Below are positions 55,911 to 64,000 of a DNA stretch of 64,000 bases, piece by piece (positions within the stretch are counted from its first letter, which is position 1; every line of letters starts with the position of its first letter). The position numbers and the translations under genes were made by a program. The notes under the pieces are model-generated. The model saw only the letters and a list, made by a program, of their open reading frames with translations. It was not told where the DNA came from and searched no databases. Source of the stretch: Novosphingobium hassiacum (GTDB taxonomy: Bacteria > Pseudomonadota > Alphaproteobacteria > Sphingomonadales > Sphingomonadaceae); the NCBI RefSeq assembly GCF_014196055.1, contig NZ_JACICY010000003.1, positions 1 to 64,000 on the forward strand, given 5' to 3'.

Positions 55911-56253
55911 CGGCTTTCATCCTCGCCGGAAAACGGTAAGTGTCGTTGCCAACCGAGACTTCGAGAACGCCTTCGGAGGACCAGTCGGCCGTTGCCGGAT
56001 CGGCCCCGTCTGCGGCAACCACGCCGCGTCCATCGTCAACCATTTCGAACCGCCGGAACGCGCCGTCTTTGTGGCGCACGGTCAGAAATCGTCGCTCGCC
56101 CACCCGGGAATCTTCGACAAAACAATCCGGTAGGAACTTCATCGAACCCGCCAACGCGCAGTCGATCACCCGGCCCTTGGGCGCTTCCTCAGCAGGGGAA
56201 CACGCGGCAATCGCCGCGCAAAATGCCAGCCCGCAAAGCGCCCGCACCCTCAT
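55894..56253 (-). CDS. Small lipoprotein of unknown function
   Basis: The 119-aa product has a signal with lipobox AIAACSP (Cys18) and a compact mature domain of about 100 residues with strands ([34 protein letters not shown]). I do not recognise the family. It overlaps ilvD by four bases (ATGA, 56250-56253) and nnr by 17 bp. It is therefore fixed in an operon with branched-chain amino acid and cofactor-repair genes, though no functional link is evident. Confidence 0.75.
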   Translation of the reverse strand: MRVRALCGLAFCAAIAACSPAEEAPKGRVIDCALAGSMKFLPDCFVEDSRVGERRFLTVRHKDGAFRRFEMVDDGRGVVAADGADPATADWSSEGVLEVSVGNDTYRFPARMKADAPQS

Positions 56254-58097
56254 TTGCGCTCAAGCTGCGTGATATCCCGCACCGCCCCCCGCGCCGCACT
56301 GGTCGTCATCGCGGCGTAAGCCTTCAGCGCCGTAGAAACCTTGCGTGGCCGTTCCTTCGCCGGATGCCACCCCTTTGCATCCTGCGCGGCGCGGCGCGTC
56401 GCCAATTCCTCGTCGGAAACCAGCAGGTTAATTGTGCGCGCGGGAATATCGATCGCGATCACATCGCCGTTCTCGACCAGCCCGATCTCACCACCCTCAG
56501 CCGCTTCGGGCGAGACGTGGCCGATCGAAAGCCCTGAAGTCCCACCGGAAAATCGGCCGTCGGTCAGCAGCGCACAGGCCGCGCCCAAGCCCTTCGATTT
56601 GATGTAGCTCGTCGGATACAGCATCTCCTGCATCCCCGGCCCGCCCTTGGGTCCTTCATAGCGGATCACCACGACATCGCCCTCGACAACCTGCCCGGTG
56701 AGGATGCCGGTAACCGCCGCGTCCTGGCTCTCGAAGACCTTGGCAGGTCCTGTGAACTTGAGGATTTTTTCGTCCACGCCCGCCGTTTTGACGATGCAGC
56801 CATCGCGCGCGACATTGCCCGACAGAACCGCCAGCCCGCCATCCTGCGAGAACGCATTCTCGGCCGACCGGATCACTCCGCTCTCCCGATCCAGGTCCAG
56901 TTCCTTCCAACGACGATCCTGCGAGAACGCGACCTGCGTCGGCACCCCGCCCGGCGCGGCCTTGTAGAATTCCTGCACTGACGGCGCATTGGTCCGGGAA
57001 ATATCCCATAGATTCACGGCGTCGCCCATCGTGCGGCTGTGAACCGTCGGCAAGTGCGTGTGGAGCAGACCGGCGCGCTCCAGTTCACCAAGGATCGCGT
57101 AGATCCCCCCCGCGCGGTGGATATCCTCCATGTGCACGTCGGCCTTGGCCGGCGCGACCTTCGACAGGCAAGGCACCTTGCGCGACAGGCGGTCGATGTC
57201 GGTCATGGTGAAGTCCACGCCGGCTTCATGCGCGGCGGCGAGCAGGTGGAGCACGGTGTTGGTCGATCCGCCCATCGCAATGTCGACGCTCATCGCGTTT
57301 TCGAATGCCTCAAAGCCCGCAATCGTGCGGGGTAGCGCGGTTTCGTCGTCCTGTTCGTAGTACCGCTTGCACAGATCCACGACGAGGCGGCCTGCTTCCA
57401 GAAACAGGCGCTTACGGTCGGCATGGGTCGCCAGCGTCGATCCGTTGCCCGGCAGTGACAGGCCAAGCGCCTCGGTCAGGCAGTTCATCGAATTCGCGGT
57501 AAACATGCCCGAACACGACCCGCACGTCGGACAGGCCGATCGCTCGATCGTCTTCACTTCTTCGTCGGTGTAGCTTTCGTCGGCGGCGGCGACCATCGCA
57601 TCGACCAGATCGAGCGCGGTTTCCTTGCCGCGCAGCATGACCTTGCCCGCCTCCATTGGCCCGCCCGAGACGAATACCACCGGGATATTGATCCGCAGCG
57701 CTGCCATCAGCATGCCCGGCGTGATCTTGTCGCAGTTCGAGATGCACACCATCGCATCGGCGCAATGCGCATTGACCATGTATTCGACGCTGTCGGCGAT
57801 CAGGTCGCGGCTCGGCAGCGAATAGAGCATCCCGTCGTGGCCCATCGCGATGCCGTCATCGACTGCGATGGTGTTGAATTCCTTGGCAACTCCGCCAGCC
57901 GCCTCGATTTCCCGCGCGACCATTTGCCCGAGGTCCTTGAGGTGGACGTGGCCCGGCACGAACTGGGTGAAGCTGTTGACGACAGCGATGATCGGCTTGC
58001 CGAAATCGCTGTCCTTCATGCCGGTGGCGCGCCACAGACCGCGCGCGCCCGCCATATTGCGGCCATGGGTCGTGGTGCGTGAACGATAGGCGGGCAT
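56250..58097 (-). CDS. ilvD: Dihydroxy-acid dehydratase
   Basis: IlvD dehydrates dihydroxy-acids in valine, leucine and isoleucine synthesis and also feeds coenzyme A synthesis. The 615-aa protein has the iron-sulfur cysteines in [12 protein letters not shown] and [19 protein letters not shown]. It also shows the catalytic [20 protein letters not shown] near the C terminus. Length is typical. It heads the ilvD-lipoprotein-nnr-methyltransferase operon. DNA 58098-58230 upstream contains no gene. Confidence 0.97.
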   Translation of the reverse strand: MPAYRSRTTTHGRNMAGARGLWRATGMKDSDFGKPIIAVVNSFTQFVPGHVHLKDLGQMVAREIEAAGGVAKEFNTIAVDDGIAMGHDGMLYSLPSRDLIADSVEYMVNAHCADAMVCISNCDKITPGMLMAALRINIPVVFVSGGPMEAGKVMLRGKETALDLVDAMVAAADESYTDEEVKTIERSACPTCGSCSGMFTANSMNCLTEALGLSLPGNGSTLATHADRKRLFLEAGRLVVDLCKRYYEQDDETALPRTIAGFEAFENAMSVDIAMGGSTNTVLHLLAAAHEAGVDFTMTDIDRLSRKVPCLSKVAPAKADVHMEDIHRAGGIYAILGELERAGLLHTHLPTVHSRTMGDAVNLWDISRTNAPSVQEFYKAAPGGVPTQVAFSQDRRWKELDLDRESGVIRSAENAFSQDGGLAVLSGNVARDGCIVKTAGVDEKILKFTGPAKVFESQDAAVTGILTGQVVEGDVVVIRYEGPKGGPGMQEMLYPTSYIKSKGLGAACALLTDGRFSGGTSGLSIGHVSPEAAEGGEIGLVENGDVIAIDIPARTINLLVSDEELATRRAAQDAKGWHPAKERPRKVSTALKAYAAMTTSAARGAVRDITQLERK

Positions 58098-58230
58098 GGT
58101 GCAACTCCGGACAGGGAATCAGTTTTCGTGGCGACTTGGCGCTTGCCCTATCCCAGCGCAACGGCCCGTGTCGAAAGTAATAATTACAACCATGTCAGTC
58201 TGGATGGAACGCTTGAAGCCTCACCATGGG

Positions 58231-58953
58231 CTAGCTGATTGCAAGCGCAACCTGATTGGCGATCCGCGAGAGCCGTTCGGCCCATTCTATCTGACCGGCT
58301 TCATCGGCGATCAGATCCTGCCGAACCTCGACACCCAGGTACGGGCGGCCTTCTGCCTCAGCGTGGCGGTTCATTGTCGCATTCAGCAGTTTACCAGAAT
58401 AAGGTAGCTGATCGCCCACGCATAATCCTTCAGCCTCCAGCAGTGGGATGGCAAGACGCGCCGCGCGATCGTCTTCATTATAGAGCACGCCGACATGCCA
58501 CGGTCGGGGGGCGTCGTTTGAGGCAAGCTGCGGGGTGAAGCTGTGCAGTGACAGGATCAGCGCCTGCGGAACGCTGTCCAGAATTTCAGCCAACGCGTGG
58601 TGATAAGGCCGGAAGTAACGCGCGAGACGGGCCTCGTGACCGGCGTGATCAAGAGCGTTGCCGGGAATCGTGTGGCCATCGCTGGCGATTGGAACAACCG
58701 TCGGCAGGTGCTCGTCGCGGTTGAAATCGCAGACCAGTCGGCTGACATTGCCCTGAAACGCTGCTATTCCGGGACGTTGCGCCATGATCACACCGACTTG
58801 CGCTACGCCGATGTCGACCGCGATGTGTTGGCTGAGCAGATCGGGCCCGATACCCAGATCGACATCGGCGGGCACGCGGTTGGACGCGTGATCGGACACG
58901 ACCAGAATACCGCCAAAGCGCGGCGTTCCGACCGTGCGGAAGGGTTCGCTCAT
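58231..58953 (-). CDS. N-formylglutamate amidohydrolase-family protein
   Basis: The 240-aa protein has the FGase signatures VSDHASNRVP, AVDIGVAQVG and NVSRLVCDFNRDE, plus LSLHSFTPQL and NRHAEAEGRPYLGVEVRQDL with metal-type His/Glu residues. N-formylglutamate deformylase acts in one histidine-degradation route, but no hut gene is near, so the substrate is open. The start at 58953 overlaps the ispE stop by ATGA (58950-58953), making an unexpected ispE-amidohydrolase operon. Confidence 0.88.
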   Translation of the reverse strand: MSEPFRTVGTPRFGGILVVSDHASNRVPADVDLGIGPDLLSQHIAVDIGVAQVGVIMAQRPGIAAFQGNVSRLVCDFNRDEHLPTVVPIASDGHTIPGNALDHAGHEARLARYFRPYHHALAEILDSVPQALILSLHSFTPQLASNDAPRPWHVGVLYNEDDRAARLAIPLLEAEGLCVGDQLPYSGKLLNATMNRHAEAEGRPYLGVEVRQDLIADEAGQIEWAERLSRIANQVALAIS

Positions 58954-59747
58954 CGAAGCACTCCTGCCAGCGTCCACCACCCAGGCGCCATCGCGGCGCG
59001 CGCGCCGTCGCGTTGATCGGGCGAATCGTAGAGCGCGAAGCAGGTGGCACCTGAGCCCGACATGCGCGTTACCCAGGCGCCGGTGCTTCTCAGGGCCGCG
59101 AGAACATCGGCAATCTGCGGCACCAAAGACAGCGCTGAAGGTTCGAGATCGTTACGCCCATCAAGCGTCATCTCACGCACATTATCGCCTTCCAGCGGGC
59201 CACGATCCTTGCCGTCCCACCCCTGAAACACCGGGCCTGTAGCCAGCGGCACGCGGGGGTTGACCAGCAGCACCGGCGATCCTGCCAGATCGTTGCTGAC
59301 CTGTTCGAGTTCCGTACCCGTGCCGCGCCCGATGCAAGCGCGCGATTCGACACAGGCCGGCACATCTGCGCCGAGCTTTGCAGCCTTTTCGCGCCAATTA
59401 TCGGGCAGTCCGAACTGTGCCTCAACCATCCGGAAGATGGCACCGGCATCGGCCGACCCGCCGCCAAGGCCTGCTGCAACAGGCAAGGTCTTTTCCAGTG
59501 TCACCGCCCAGCCCGGCCCATGCGGCAGAGAAGCCAGCGCTTTGGCCACGATGTTGCCGAAAGGGTTGTCCAGCGCACTGCCGAACTCGCCCATGACCCG
59601 CAACGAATCCCGCTCGGCGGCACGCGCGGTCAGTTCATCGCCCGCATCGACGAAGGCGAACACCGTCTCGAGGTCATGATAGCCGTCGTCCCTGCGCCGC
59701 CTGACGTGAAGGGCAAGATTGATCTTAGCGTAAGCAGTCTCGCGCAT
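58950..59747 (-). CDS. ispE: 4-diphosphocytidyl-2-C-methyl-D-erythritol kinase
   Basis: IspE phosphorylates the CDP-ME intermediate of the MEP isoprenoid pathway, feeding carotenoid and quinone synthesis. The 265-aa GHMP kinase opens with RETAYAKINLALHV, the glycine-rich loop is LPVAAGLGGGSADAGAIFRM, and the C-terminal motif is VTRMSGSGATCFALY. Length is slightly below the E. coli enzyme. The ATG at 59747 was chosen because the frame upstream lies in a repeat. It overlaps the amidohydrolase start by four bases. Confidence 0.95.
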   Translation of the reverse strand: MRETAYAKINLALHVRRRRDDGYHDLETVFAFVDAGDELTARAAERDSLRVMGEFGSALDNPFGNIVAKALASLPHGPGWAVTLEKTLPVAAGLGGGSADAGAIFRMVEAQFGLPDNWREKAAKLGADVPACVESRACIGRGTGTELEQVSNDLAGSPVLLVNPRVPLATGPVFQGWDGKDRGPLEGDNVREMTLDGRNDLEPSALSLVPQIADVLAALRSTGAWVTRMSGSGATCFALYDSPDQRDGARAAMAPGWWTLAGVLR

Positions 59748-59753
59748 CACCCG

Positions 59754-59867
59754 ATCCTCCCCCTCTGGGAAAGGTGGCAGTGCGAAGCATCGACGGAGGG
59801 GGGATTGCGGGAAGGCCAAGCCCCCTCCACCACCTTCGGCGGCCCCCCTCCCCCAAGGGGGGAGGAT
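59754..59867. repeat. Intergenic inverted repeat ATCCTCCCC.../...GGGGAGGAT
   Basis: The gap upstream of ispE starts with ATCCTCCCCCTCTGGGAAAG and ends with CCCCTCCCCCAAGGGGGGAG then GAT. It forms a long imperfect palindrome with an internal GAAGG-type arm (59810-59850). The composition matches GC-rich intergenic repeats common in sphingomonads. Only one copy is seen in this window. Confidence 0.7.
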
Positions 59868-59882
59868 TGATAGGCCATCACG

Positions 59883-61532
59883 TCACATATTCGGATAGTT
59901 TGGCCCGCCGCCGCCTTCGGGCGTGACCCATTCGATGTTCTGGGTCATGTCCTTGATGTCGCAGGTCTTGCAGTGGACGCAGTTCTGGGCGTTGATCTGC
60001 AGGCGCGGGTTGCCTTCATCGACACCGACGTATTCGTAAACCCCTGCCGGGCAGTAGCGCGCCTCGGGCCCTGCATAGATCGGCAAGTTGATCCGCGTCG
60101 GTACGGTGGGGTCCTTGAGCACCAGATGGCTTGGCTGGTCTTCCTCGTGATTGGTATAGGAAAACGCGACGCTGGTCAGGCGGTCGAAGGTGATCACGCC
60201 ATCGGGCTTGGGGTAGGCGATCGGCTTGTACAGGTCGGCGCGCTGGGTTGCCTCGCTGTCGCGGTGATGCTTCATCGGCTTCCAGATGCCGAAGCCACCG
60301 ATCGTGCGGAGCCACATGTCGGCGCCTGCCAGCACGGTGCCGAGTTCACCACCGAACTTGGCGACCAGTGGCTGTGCGTTCTGGACCTTCTTGAGTTCCT
60401 TGGCGATCCAGCTGTCGCGAACGGCCGCGTCGTATTCGACCATGTCGTCCTTTTCGCGACCCGCAGCGATCGCAGCCACGATCGTTTCAGCCGCCAGCAT
60501 GCCGCTCTTCATCGCGGTGTGACTGCCCTTGATCCGGGGCACGTTGACGAATCCTGCCGAGCAACCGATCAGCGCGCCGCCGGGGAAAGACAGGCGCGGC
60601 ACCGATTGCCAGCCACCTTCGTTGATCGCGCGCGCGCCGTAGGAAACCCGGCGTCCGCCTTCGAGAACTTCACGGATTGCCGGGTGCTGCTTCCAGCGCT
60701 GGAATTCCTCGAACGGATAGACATAAGGATTGGCGTAATCGAGCGCGACGACGAAGCCGATCGCGATCTGGTTGTTCGCCTGATGATACAGGAAGCCACC
60801 ACCCCAAGAGTTGGACTCGGACAGCGGCCAGCCCTGCGTGTGCAGAACCCGGCCGGGCACGTGCTTTTCGGGATCGATGTCCCACAGTTCCTTGATGCCG
60901 ATGCCGTAGACCTGCGGCTGGCAGTCGCGTTCAAGGTCGAAGTGCGCCTTCAGCCGTTTCGTCAGGCTTCCTCGCGCCCCTTCGGCGAACAGCGTGTACT
61001 TGGCATGGAGCTCCATGCCGGGCTGATAATCGGCCTTTTTCTCGCCATCCTTGCCGATGCCCATGTCGCCGGTGGCAACGCCCATGACCGCGCCATTTTC
61101 GTCGAACAGCACTTCGGCTGCCGGAAAGCCCGGGAAGATCTCTACGCCCAGTTCCATCGCCTGTTCGGCCATCCACCGGCACAGGTTACCCAGCGATCCG
61201 GTGTAGTTGCCATCGTTCGACATGAACGGAGGCATCGGCCAGTGCGGGATCGCGGTCTTGCCGGTCTTGGTCAGGACCCAGTGCCAGTTGTCGGTGACCG
61301 GTGTTTCAGCCATCGGGCAGCCCATCTCGCGCCATTCGGGCAGGAGTTCGTCGAGAGCCTTGGGATCGACCACGGCACCTGACAGAATGTGCGCGCCGAC
61401 TTCCGAGCCCTTTTCGAGAACGCAAACTGAAACATCGGGATTGGCCTGTTTCAGTCTGATCGACGCCGCCAGTCCGGCGGGGCCGCCACCGACGATGACC
61501 ACGTCATATGGCATCGATTCCCGTTCGCTCAT
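59883..61532 (-). CDS. Electron transfer flavoprotein-ubiquinone oxidoreductase
   Basis: ETF-QO passes electrons from ETF (fatty-acid and amino-acid dehydrogenation) to ubiquinone. The 549-aa protein has the FAD motif VVIVGGGPAGLAASIRLKQ and a membrane-peripheral UQ domain. The C-terminal 4Fe-4S ferredoxin motif is NCVHCKTCDIKDM with an upstream CPAG. Length equals that of mitochondrial and alphaproteobacterial homologues. The start at 61532 is close to MPYDVVIVGG; an in-frame ATG at 61514 is an alternative. Divergent from the UDG-like gene. Confidence 0.96.
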   Translation of the reverse strand: MSERESMPYDVVIVGGGPAGLAASIRLKQANPDVSVCVLEKGSEVGAHILSGAVVDPKALDELLPEWREMGCPMAETPVTDNWHWVLTKTGKTAIPHWPMPPFMSNDGNYTGSLGNLCRWMAEQAMELGVEIFPGFPAAEVLFDENGAVMGVATGDMGIGKDGEKKADYQPGMELHAKYTLFAEGARGSLTKRLKAHFDLERDCQPQVYGIGIKELWDIDPEKHVPGRVLHTQGWPLSESNSWGGGFLYHQANNQIAIGFVVALDYANPYVYPFEEFQRWKQHPAIREVLEGGRRVSYGARAINEGGWQSVPRLSFPGGALIGCSAGFVNVPRIKGSHTAMKSGMLAAETIVAAIAAGREKDDMVEYDAAVRDSWIAKELKKVQNAQPLVAKFGGELGTVLAGADMWLRTIGGFGIWKPMKHHRDSEATQRADLYKPIAYPKPDGVITFDRLTSVAFSYTNHEEDQPSHLVLKDPTVPTRINLPIYAGPEARYCPAGVYEYVGVDEGNPRLQINAQNCVHCKTCDIKDMTQNIEWVTPEGGGGPNYPNM

Positions 61533-61634
61533 GCCCGTCCACTCCGACTAATTGCGCGCTTGATTTCACCAATTGCCTTGAAAGAGCCCACCGGGAAGGT
61601 CAAGACCGCAAATTGGACTGGAGGGAATGTCGCG

Positions 61635-62396
61635 TTGCCTGACACTGCTGATGCCACCACCACAGATTGGAACGCGGCCCTGACGGCGGCGCTGGATTGG
61701 TGGCGCGATGCTGGGGTCGACGGCACGTTCGTCGACGATGCGCAGAACTGGCTGGCAAGTGGGAAGACAGAGGGGCAGCGTTCAGCCCCGCCGCCGCCAC
61801 TAAACGCGATAATTTCGGAACGAGAAGTTCCTGCGTTGCCCAAAGTCGGCGACCCCTCGCAATGGCCCAAGACGCTGGATGCCTTTCGCACTTGGTGGAT
61901 GAGCGAGCCGTTGCTCGCCCCCGCGGGCTTGAACCGATTTGCTCCAGAGGGTCAGGAACAGGCCAGCCTTATGGTGCTGGTGCCAATGCCATCACCCGAC
62001 GATAACACATCCTTGTTATCGGGGCGCGGCGGACGACTGCTCGACGCAATGCTAGCGGCGATGGGTATCGAACGCTCACGAACATACATCGCGTCTGCAG
62101 TTCCTGCATACATACCGATGCCCGATTGGGAGGGCTTGCGCGCAACCGGTCTCGGCGATGTCCTGCTTCACCACATCACGCTGGCCGCGCCCGCGAAGCT
62201 TCTCATTCTCGGCGGGTCCCGCATCTCGACGCTTCTCGGACACGCCCCGACGAATTTGGCTCACGGTTTACGTGGTATTAATCAAGAAACCTCAGGCATA
62301 GATGCCATGCCGGCGTGGGATCTCGATGCCATGCTGGTCCGGCCCGCACTTAAGGCGGGATTCTGGAGCCGGTGGCTCGAATGGACGGGGAACTAG
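61635..62396 (+). CDS. Uracil-DNA glycosylase-fold protein without Fe-S cysteines
   Basis: The ~253-aa protein shows the type-4 UDG layout in its second half. VLVPMPSPDDNTSLLSGRGG with RLLDAML takes the place of the GEAPGxxED..GxPFVGxAG catalytic block. KLLILGGSRISTLLGH follows, with the final LVRPALKAGFWSRWL helix. It has no cysteine at all, whereas type-4/5 UDGs hold a 4Fe-4S cluster with four Cys. The active-site motif is also changed, so glycosylase activity is doubtful. A TTG start at 61635 is preferred (GGAGGG nine bases upstream); an in-frame TTG at 61560 gives 278 aa. Confidence 0.8.
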   Translation: MPDTADATTTDWNAALTAALDWWRDAGVDGTFVDDAQNWLASGKTEGQRSAPPPPLNAIISEREVPALPKVGDPSQWPKTLDAFRTWWMSEPLLAPAGLNRFAPEGQEQASLMVLVPMPSPDDNTSLLSGRGGRLLDAMLAAMGIERSRTYIASAVPAYIPMPDWEGLRATGLGDVLLHHITLAAPAKLLILGGSRISTLLGHAPTNLAHGLRGINQETSGIDAMPAWDLDAMLVRPALKAGFWSRWLEWTGN

Positions 62397-62400
62397 ACAC

Positions 62401-64000
62401 GTGAAACTGGCTCGCGCTGCACGATGCACGCTGTTCGCGATGGTCGCTTCCGCCGCGACGGTCGCTGCGGTGCCTGCTTACGCCAATAGCGCGGCGGTCG
62501 ATTATTTCCGTGGCCGCGCAGATCGCACGGCTGTGCCGTCGCTGCTCAGTCAGGACGATCGCGCTTATTACAAATCCTTGTTCGGCGCGATTGAGCGGCA
62601 GGACTGGACTCAAGTCCAGACGCTTTTCTCACAGCGCCAGGATGGGCCGCTGCATACCGTTGCCCGCACGCAGTACATGCTTGCCGCAACATCGCCGAAG
62701 GCGGAGCTGGGGCCGATAACCGATGCACTAAATACCGCGCCGGACCTGCCGTGGGCTGAGCAACTCAGCCGACTTGCCCAGAAGCGCGGTGCAGTTGATC
62801 TCCCAGCCCTGCCCCAGGCGCAGCGGTTCGTATCCCTGCCCACCGTATCCAAGCGCATTCGCCCCCGTTCGACTTCTGACGGCACGATGCCCGACGCAGT
62901 ATCGACCGCGATCCTCGACCGGATCAAGAATGATGATCCGGTCGGCGCGCGCGTGCTGCTTGACGGGGTCGATGCTACACTCTCGTCAGAAGCCCGCGCC
63001 GAGTGGCGGCAGAAGGTGGGCTGGGCATTCTACATCGAGAATGACGACGCGACCGCGCGCGCTATAGCGCTCACTGCCGCAGAAGGCACAGGCCCATGGG
63101 TCGCCGAAGCGTACTGGACGGCTGGACTTGCCAGCTGGCGGCTGGGCGATTGCTTTTCTGCGGGCGACGCGTTCGAGAAGACTGCGAAATCTGCGCAGAA
63201 CGACGAACTTGCCTCAGCCGCGCATTACTGGGCGAGCCGCGCTTGGGTCCGTTGCCGCAAGCCCGAAAAGGTCAGTCTTGCGCTGCGCTCTGCCGCGCGG
63301 TTTGGTGACACGCTCTACGGGATGATGGCGACCGAGGCATTGGGCATGCGGCCGAGCCAGCCCGCCGCCGCGCCCGACTTTTCGGCTGCGGACTGGCAAT
63401 CGCTGCGTAACGTCTCGAACATTCGCACCGCTGTGCAGCTTGCCGAAGTCGGAGAGGATGGTCTGGCAGACGAAGTACTGCGCCATCAGGCTCGCATTGG
63501 TAATCCGCAGCAATACGCCCCGCTTTCGCGGCTCGCGCGCGATCTTGGCCTACCCTCGACACAATTGTGGATGGCCTACAACGCCCCGTCCGGCGCACGG
63601 CCCGATGAATCCGCTCGCTTCCCCGCCCCAAAGTGGGTTCCGTCGACCGGGTGGAAGGTCGATCCAGCGCTGCTATTCGCGCATTCCCTGCAGGAATCGA
63701 ACTTCCGTACCGCTGTGATCAGCCCTGCAGGCGCGCAAGGCCTGATGCAGGTGCGACCCGGTACGGCGAAGGACATGGCAAGGGCCGAACCGATGATGGC
63801 TGGTCGCGATCGCCAGCTGGACCTGCCCGATGTGAACCTGGCATTCGGGCAGCAATACCTGCAGCAGCTGCGCGATTCCGAGGCAACGCAGGGCCTGCTG
63901 CCCAAGGTCATGGCCGCCTACAATGCCGGTCCGCTGCCAATTGCCCGCTGGAATACGGAAATCCGCGGCGGCACCGATCCGTTGCTGTGGATGGAATCGA
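62401..64000 (+). CDS. Soluble lytic transglycosylase, C-terminally truncated by window
   Basis: The gene starts with GTG five bases after the UDG-like stop and is open to the window end (533 codons seen). The product has a Sec signal (cleavage near AYANSAA) and a long superhelical domain of paired helices (about 30-400). An SLT domain follows, with the catalytic Glu432 in AHSLQESNFRTAVISPAGAQ, then GLMQVRPGTA and AAYNAGP. It cleaves peptidoglycan glycan strands in the periplasm to anhydro-muropeptides. The layout matches Slt70-type enzymes. Confidence 0.92.
   Translation, partial: MKLARAARCTLFAMVASAATVAAVPAYANSAAVDYFRGRADRTAVPSLLSQDDRAYYKSLFGAIERQDWTQVQTLFSQRQDGPLHTVARTQYMLAATSPKAELGPITDALNTAPDLPWAEQLSRLAQKRGAVDLPALPQAQRFVSLPTVSKRIRPRSTSDGTMPDAVSTAILDRIKNDDPVGARVLLDGVDATLSSEARAEWRQKVGWAFYIENDDATARAIALTAAEGTGPWVAEAYWTAGLASWRLGDCFSAGDAFEKTAKSAQNDELASAAHYWASRAWVRCRKPEKVSLALRSAARFGDTLYGMMATEALGMRPSQPAAAPDFSAADWQSLRNVSNIRTAVQLAEVGEDGLADEVLRHQARIGNPQQYAPLSRLARDLGLPSTQLWMAYNAPSGARPDESARFPAPKWVPSTGWKVDPALLFAHSLQESNFRTAVISPAGAQGLMQVRPGTAKDMARAEPMMAGRDRQLDLPDVNLAFGQQYLQQLRDSEATQGLLPKVMAAYNAGPLPIARWNTEIRGGTDPLLWMES

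Overview
The window reads as ordinary chromosome of an alphaproteobacterium of the order Sphingomonadales. Support comes from high GC, a CcrM-type (GANTC) methyltransferase, hemA of the C4 (ALA synthase) route, a crtY-crtI-crtB carotenoid operon, an alphaproteobacterial aa3 oxidase subunit IV next to pntA, and glycine-zipper and PepSY/TonB-receptor genes typical of the group. A carboxy(nor)spermidine route is present. This fits the spermidine-containing genera (Novosphingobium, Sphingobium, Sphingopyxis) better than Sphingomonas in the strict sense, which is known for homospermidine. The genus is an inference. No rRNA, tRNA, CRISPR array, prophage or classical insertion sequence was seen.

Layout. 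1-6.2 kb: start of pntA with a tiny aa3 oxidase subunit IV, a receiver/AAA+/Fis regulator with an altered GAFTGA loop, folP, ccrM with eight GANTC sites packed into its upstream region, rnhB and a PQQ-type sugar dehydrogenase lipoprotein. 6.2-17.7 kb: a subtilisin autotransporter lipoprotein, a HAD nucleotidase, dapD, a run of small genes (2H-like, cupin, DoxX, TauE, PhnA-C, secreted and basic small proteins, cold-shock protein), and thiC behind a TPP riboswitch. 17.8-21.9 kb: an iron-uptake pair (TonB-dependent receptor and PepSY protein) behind Fur-like palindromes, then a UPF0314 membrane protein. 22.0-27.9 kb: crtY-crtI-LOG-like-crtB, then a cytochrome b with a molybdopterin lipoprotein. 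27.9-36 kb: gor, pgi, a lepB-rnc-era-SGNH hydrolase operon and a GT39 glycosyltransferase. 36-45.3 kb: topA, a membrane protein, the plsY-dprA pair, murI, an MBL-fold hydrolase, hemA and a nitroreductase. 45.3-51.2 kb: polyamine genes (ornithine-type decarboxylase, carboxynorspermidine decarboxylase and synthase) interrupted by a GxxExxY element. 51.2-64 kb: a threonine dehydratase-like enzyme, two MAPEG proteins, the four-gene ilvD-lipoprotein-nnr-rRNA methyltransferase operon, ispE with an N-formylglutamate amidohydrolase-like gene, ETF:ubiquinone oxidoreductase, a cysteine-free UDG-like protein and a truncated lytic transglycosylase.

The most notable non-gene structure is a pair of elements bounded by the same ~39-bp inverted repeats, at 45309-45481 and 49447-49923. 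One carries a GxxExxY (PDDEXK-like) gene whose last codons and stop are supplied by the repeat and flanking DNA; the other is an empty 173-bp form. Next are the GANTC cluster upstream of ccrM and a five-copy GC-rich palindromic repeat family. Many genes are joined by 4-bp ATGA/GTGA overlaps, so operons are easy to read.
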